DNA of 5,660 nt, from the NCBI GenBank assembly GCA_002683515.1, contig NYTN01000031.1:1-5660 (forward strand), written 5' to 3'. A program made the translations under genes and the position numbers. The stretch is from Rhodobiaceae bacterium. GTDB lineage: Bacteria; Pseudomonadota; Alphaproteobacteria; RS24. Shown piece after piece: positions 5,306-5,660 of this stretch. Position 1 is the first letter of the stretch. Each line of letters begins with the position of its first letter. Under the pieces are notes generated by a model. The model worked only from the letters and a program-made list of their open reading frames with translations, did not search any database and was not told the origin of the DNA.

Positions 5306-5660
5306 ATGAGACAGAATATATCTTCTCGCTTAAAAATGCTCCGGTTGACCGGTTTTAGTTTTTTTGCGCTTTTTGCCCTTGCGCAAATTGCTTTTATACA
5401 AATCGCTGGCGCGCAAAATATGCCGCAAAGTTTCGCCGATATTGTCGAGGATTTGATGCCGGCAGTGGTGAATATCTCCATCAGCACGACAGTTCAAAAC
5501 TCTCCCGGAATTCAAATGTCTCCTTTCGAGGATTTCTTCGAAGAATTTATGGAACGAGAGAAAAAAGAGACCCCAAATAAGCGTCGTATTTCTTCTCAAG
5601 GTTCCGGCTTTGTAATTGATCCGTCTGGTATAGTTATTACCAATAATCATGTAGTCGAAA
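5306..5660 (+). CDS. Do/DegP-type periplasmic serine protease, N-terminal part
   Basis: Only the first 118 residues are in the window. The frame stays open to the right edge. Residues 1-36 form a signal peptide: basic start, hydrophobic core 14-34, and AGA before the likely cut at Gln37. The mature protein begins with SFADIVEDLMPAVVNIS (42-58), the usual opening of the trypsin-like domain in DegP, DegQ and MucD proteins. An acidic and basic loop (SPFEDFFEEFMEREKKETP, 72-90) corresponds to the variable LA loop. GSGFVIDPSGIVITNNHVVE (99-118) is the family signature, with His115 as the catalytic histidine. The catalytic Asp and Ser and the PDZ domains should lie beyond the edge. The gene starts 3 nt after the DUF2065 stop. 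It would degrade or refold damaged proteins outside the inner membrane, complementing FtsH/HflKC. DegP, DegQ and MucD cannot be told apart from this part. Confidence 0.93.
   Translation, partial: MRQNISSRLKMLRLTGFSFFALFALAQIAFIQIAGAQNMPQSFADIVEDLMPAVVNISISTTVQNSPGIQMSPFEDFFEEFMEREKKETPNKRRISSQGSGFVIDPSGIVITNNHVVE

Noticed and set aside
5065..5650. Minus-strand open frames of 140 and 106 codons
   Set aside because: They lie opposite DUF2065 and the protease, whose motifs are unmistakable; the translations are basic, low-information shadow sequences.
1..5660. CRISPR array, insertion sequence, attachment site or rRNA
   Set aside because: No regularly spaced repeats, transposase motifs, terminal inverted repeats or RNA gene signatures were seen on either strand.

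Overview
The window most resembles a surface-ocean alphaproteobacterium, perhaps of the SAR116/Puniceispirillum type or a similar marine lineage. This rests on a green-tuned proteorhodopsin, a moderate, AT-leaning base composition, and the typical alphaproteobacterial order hflK - hflC - DUF2065 - Do-type protease beside an Mrp/ApbC ATPase. The taxonomic placement is inference; the gene identities are well supported by motifs in the translations.

Layout, left to right. (1) Positions 1-470, minus strand: two adjacent genes for small proteins with a cyclic-nucleotide-binding (Crp/Fnr-sensor-like) fold. The first is a complete 122-residue protein with no DNA-binding domain. The second starts at or just after its stop in another frame and runs off the left edge. 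(2) Positions 471-707: a divergent intergenic region with an A/T-only tract, a consensus -35-like hexamer and a strong ribosome binding site. (3) Positions 708-1463, plus strand: proteorhodopsin with a signal peptide and all proton-pump residues, followed by a very good intrinsic terminator with a UUCG loop. It therefore appears to be a single-gene unit, with no retinal- or carotenoid-synthesis gene in the window. (4) Positions 1464-1699: non-coding, with the terminator and a long-loop inverted repeat. (5) Positions 1700-2806, minus strand: Mrp/ApbC iron-sulfur carrier ATPase lacking the usual C-terminal CxxC. (6) Positions 2807-2997: a divergent promoter region with a heat-shock-like promoter candidate and a small dyad. 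(7) Positions 2998-5660, plus strand: a tightly packed operon hflK, hflC, DUF2065 and a Do/DegP-like periplasmic protease cut by the right edge. Its junctions are a 1-nt stop/start overlap, a 4-nt overlap and a 3-nt gap.

The right-hand operon is a membrane protein quality-control module. HflK and HflC form the SPFH-family complex that in model bacteria surrounds and restrains the FtsH protease, DUF2065 is a tiny membrane protein of unknown role, and the Do-type protease handles misfolded proteins in the periplasm. Mrp handles Fe-S cluster delivery in the cytoplasm. The proteorhodopsin would add a light-driven proton gradient. It and the regulator-like genes look like accessory genes placed beside a conserved block. 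I see no clearly new system here; the most unusual points are the paired stand-alone cNMP-fold genes next to the rhodopsin and the solitary rhodopsin itself.
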